NCBI GenBank assembly: GCA_900317065.1
Contig: ONFK01000095.1
Location: 1-6,413, forward strand
Length of the DNA: 6,413 nucleotides
Direction of reading: 5' to 3'
Source: an uncultured Bacteroidales bacterium
GTDB taxonomy: Bacteria > Bacteroidota > Bacteroidia > Bacteroidales > UBA932
Part shown: positions 5,448 through 6,413 of the stretch, piece after piece
How positions within the stretch are numbered: position 1 is the first letter of the stretch
How the letters are laid out: every line of letters starts with the position of its first letter
Notes under the pieces: generated by a model
What the model was told of the DNA's origin: nothing
What the model saw: the letters and a program-made list of their open reading frames with translations, nothing else
Databases searched by the model: none
Program-made: the position numbers and the translations under genes

Positions 5448-6413
5448 TTAGTCTTCGAATTCTGCGGAGAGAATGCTGCGGACATCCTCGACGGTCTCCA
5501 TGTCAAGGTCTGCACGCTTTGCAAGGTCTTCGGGATCGATAGCGAGCACGCTGCGGGCTGTGTCGCAGCCGATGCTCTTGAGTTTGTCGATAACCCATCC
5601 GTCGATGGTGCGGCCGTATTCGGGATTGGTGAATTCCTCAAGTGCGACGTCGTCTTCCTCTTCGTTTGCGACCTCTCCCTTGGGAGTTTCGCGCCATACC
5701 TCGATCTCGCGGCCTACCAGCATGCCGGCCAGCTGCACGTTGACGCCGCCGCGGCCGATACCCTTCTGCACTTCCTCGGGAAGCATGTAGACCTTCACCT
5801 TGTCTTCGGGAGTCTCGCCCATGTCGATGGAGCTGACACGTGCGGGAGTGAGGGCGCGCTGGATGAGGAGCTTGGGATTGGAGGACCACTGGAGGACGTC
5901 GATGTTCTCGTTGCGGAGTTCGCGGACGATGCCGATCACGCGGCCGCCCTTGACGCCGATGCAGGCTCCGATAGGATCGATGCGCTCATCGTAGGATTCA
6001 ACCGCGACCTTGGCACGCTCGCCGGGCACGCGGACCACCTTCTTGATTGTGATGAGGCCGTCTGCAATCTCGGGAACCTCCATTTCGAAGAGGCGTGCGA
6101 GGAAGTCGGGATCGACGCGGGAAAGGGTGATGTAGGGAGTGGTATTGTTGCGCATCTCCACCTTCTTGATGAGGGCGCGTACGGTATCGTTCTTCTTGAA
6201 ACGCTCTCCGGGGATCTGCTCCTCCTTGGGGATGTGCAACTCGTTGCCGTCTTCGTCGAGAAGCAGGACCTCGCGGGACCAGGTCTGATAGATTTCGCCG
6301 GTGAACACCTCGCCCACCTTCTCGGAGTACTTCTTGTAGACATTCGCCTTCTCGATATCCATGATGCGGCCCTGAAGGTTCTGGCGGATGTTCAGGATGC
6401 CGCGGCGGCCGAA
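5448..6413 (-). CDS. nusA: Transcription factor NusA, N-terminus outside the window
   Basis: NusA binds RNA polymerase and nascent RNA and modulates pausing, termination and antitermination. The frame is open to the right edge. The 17 codons upstream of the first internal Met (ATG at 6362) read FGRRGILNIRQNLQGRI, a conserved NusA segment, so that Met is not the start. In all, 321 residues are visible and roughly 110-120 N-terminal residues are missing. Counting from the right edge, the S1 domain spans about 30-100, KH1 about 119-176 with the GVKG loop at 153-156, and KH2 about 185-243 with GRGG at 220-223. An acidic linker leads into a small helix-hairpin-helix-like region (about 262-321) ending SAEFED. 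It lies 23 nt upstream of infB in the conserved nusA-infB operon; rimP would be expected just beyond the window. Confidence 0.97.
   Translation of the reverse strand, partial: FGRRGILNIRQNLQGRIMDIEKANVYKKYSEKVGEVFTGEIYQTWSREVLLLDEDGNELHIPKEEQIPGERFKKNDTVRALIKKVEMRNNTTPYITLSRVDPDFLARLFEMEVPEIADGLITIKKVVRVPGERAKVAVESYDERIDPIGACIGVKGGRVIGIVRELRNENIDVLQWSSNPKLLIQRALTPARVSSIDMGETPEDKVKVYMLPEEVQKGIGRGGVNVQLAGMLVGREIEVWRETPKGEVANEEEDDVALEEFTNPEYGRTIDGWVIDKLKSIGCDTARSVLAIDPEDLAKRADLDMETVEDVRSILSAEFED

Noticed and set aside
6360..6362. ATG as the nusA start
   Set aside because: The codons upstream continue in frame to the window edge and encode the conserved FGRRGILN segment of NusA, so this is an internal Met.

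Overview
The window looks like chromosomal DNA of a Bacteroidota (probably Bacteroidales) bacterium. Two short promoters have the Bacteroidota-type -7 box TAnnTTTG with a TTG/TTTG -33 box, no start is preceded by a strong Shine-Dalgarno site, and the NusA, IF-2 and EttA proteins read like full-length members of their families. The genus cannot be fixed from this sequence alone.

Layout, left to right. Positions 1-89 probably hold the last 28 codons of an unrecognised plus-strand gene. A tRNA-Gln(UUG) gene follows with its own promoter and a strong intrinsic terminator (72-219). Next is a compact plus-strand toxin-antitoxin module (240-1010): a promoter with an overlapping inverted repeat, a ribbon-helix-helix antitoxin, and a PIN-domain (VapC-like) toxin that overlaps it by ATGA. 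From 988 to the right edge everything is on the minus strand: nusA (5' end outside the window), then infB, then ettA, with gaps of only 23 and 12 nt, so they are very likely one operon.

The minus-strand genes form a gene-expression operon: NusA (transcription elongation, termination and antitermination), IF-2 (the initiation GTPase that delivers fMet-tRNA to the ribosome) and EttA (the ABC-F ATPase that gates the first elongation steps). The toxin-antitoxin pair differs from this core. It is visibly AT-richer and uses TTA, CTA and TCA codons that are entirely absent from infB, which suggests later acquisition between the tRNA gene and the operon's 3' end.

The most interesting spot is the junction at about 965-1010. 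The toxin reading frame runs past the normal end of its domain, through a hairpin that looks like the ettA terminator, and into the last codons of ettA on the other strand. A second unusual element is a long Glu-Pro repeat in the N-terminal part of IF-2, encoded by a hexanucleotide repeat with internal duplications. I see no CRISPR array, insertion sequence, phage gene or clearly undescribed multi-gene system; most of the window is conserved housekeeping sequence.
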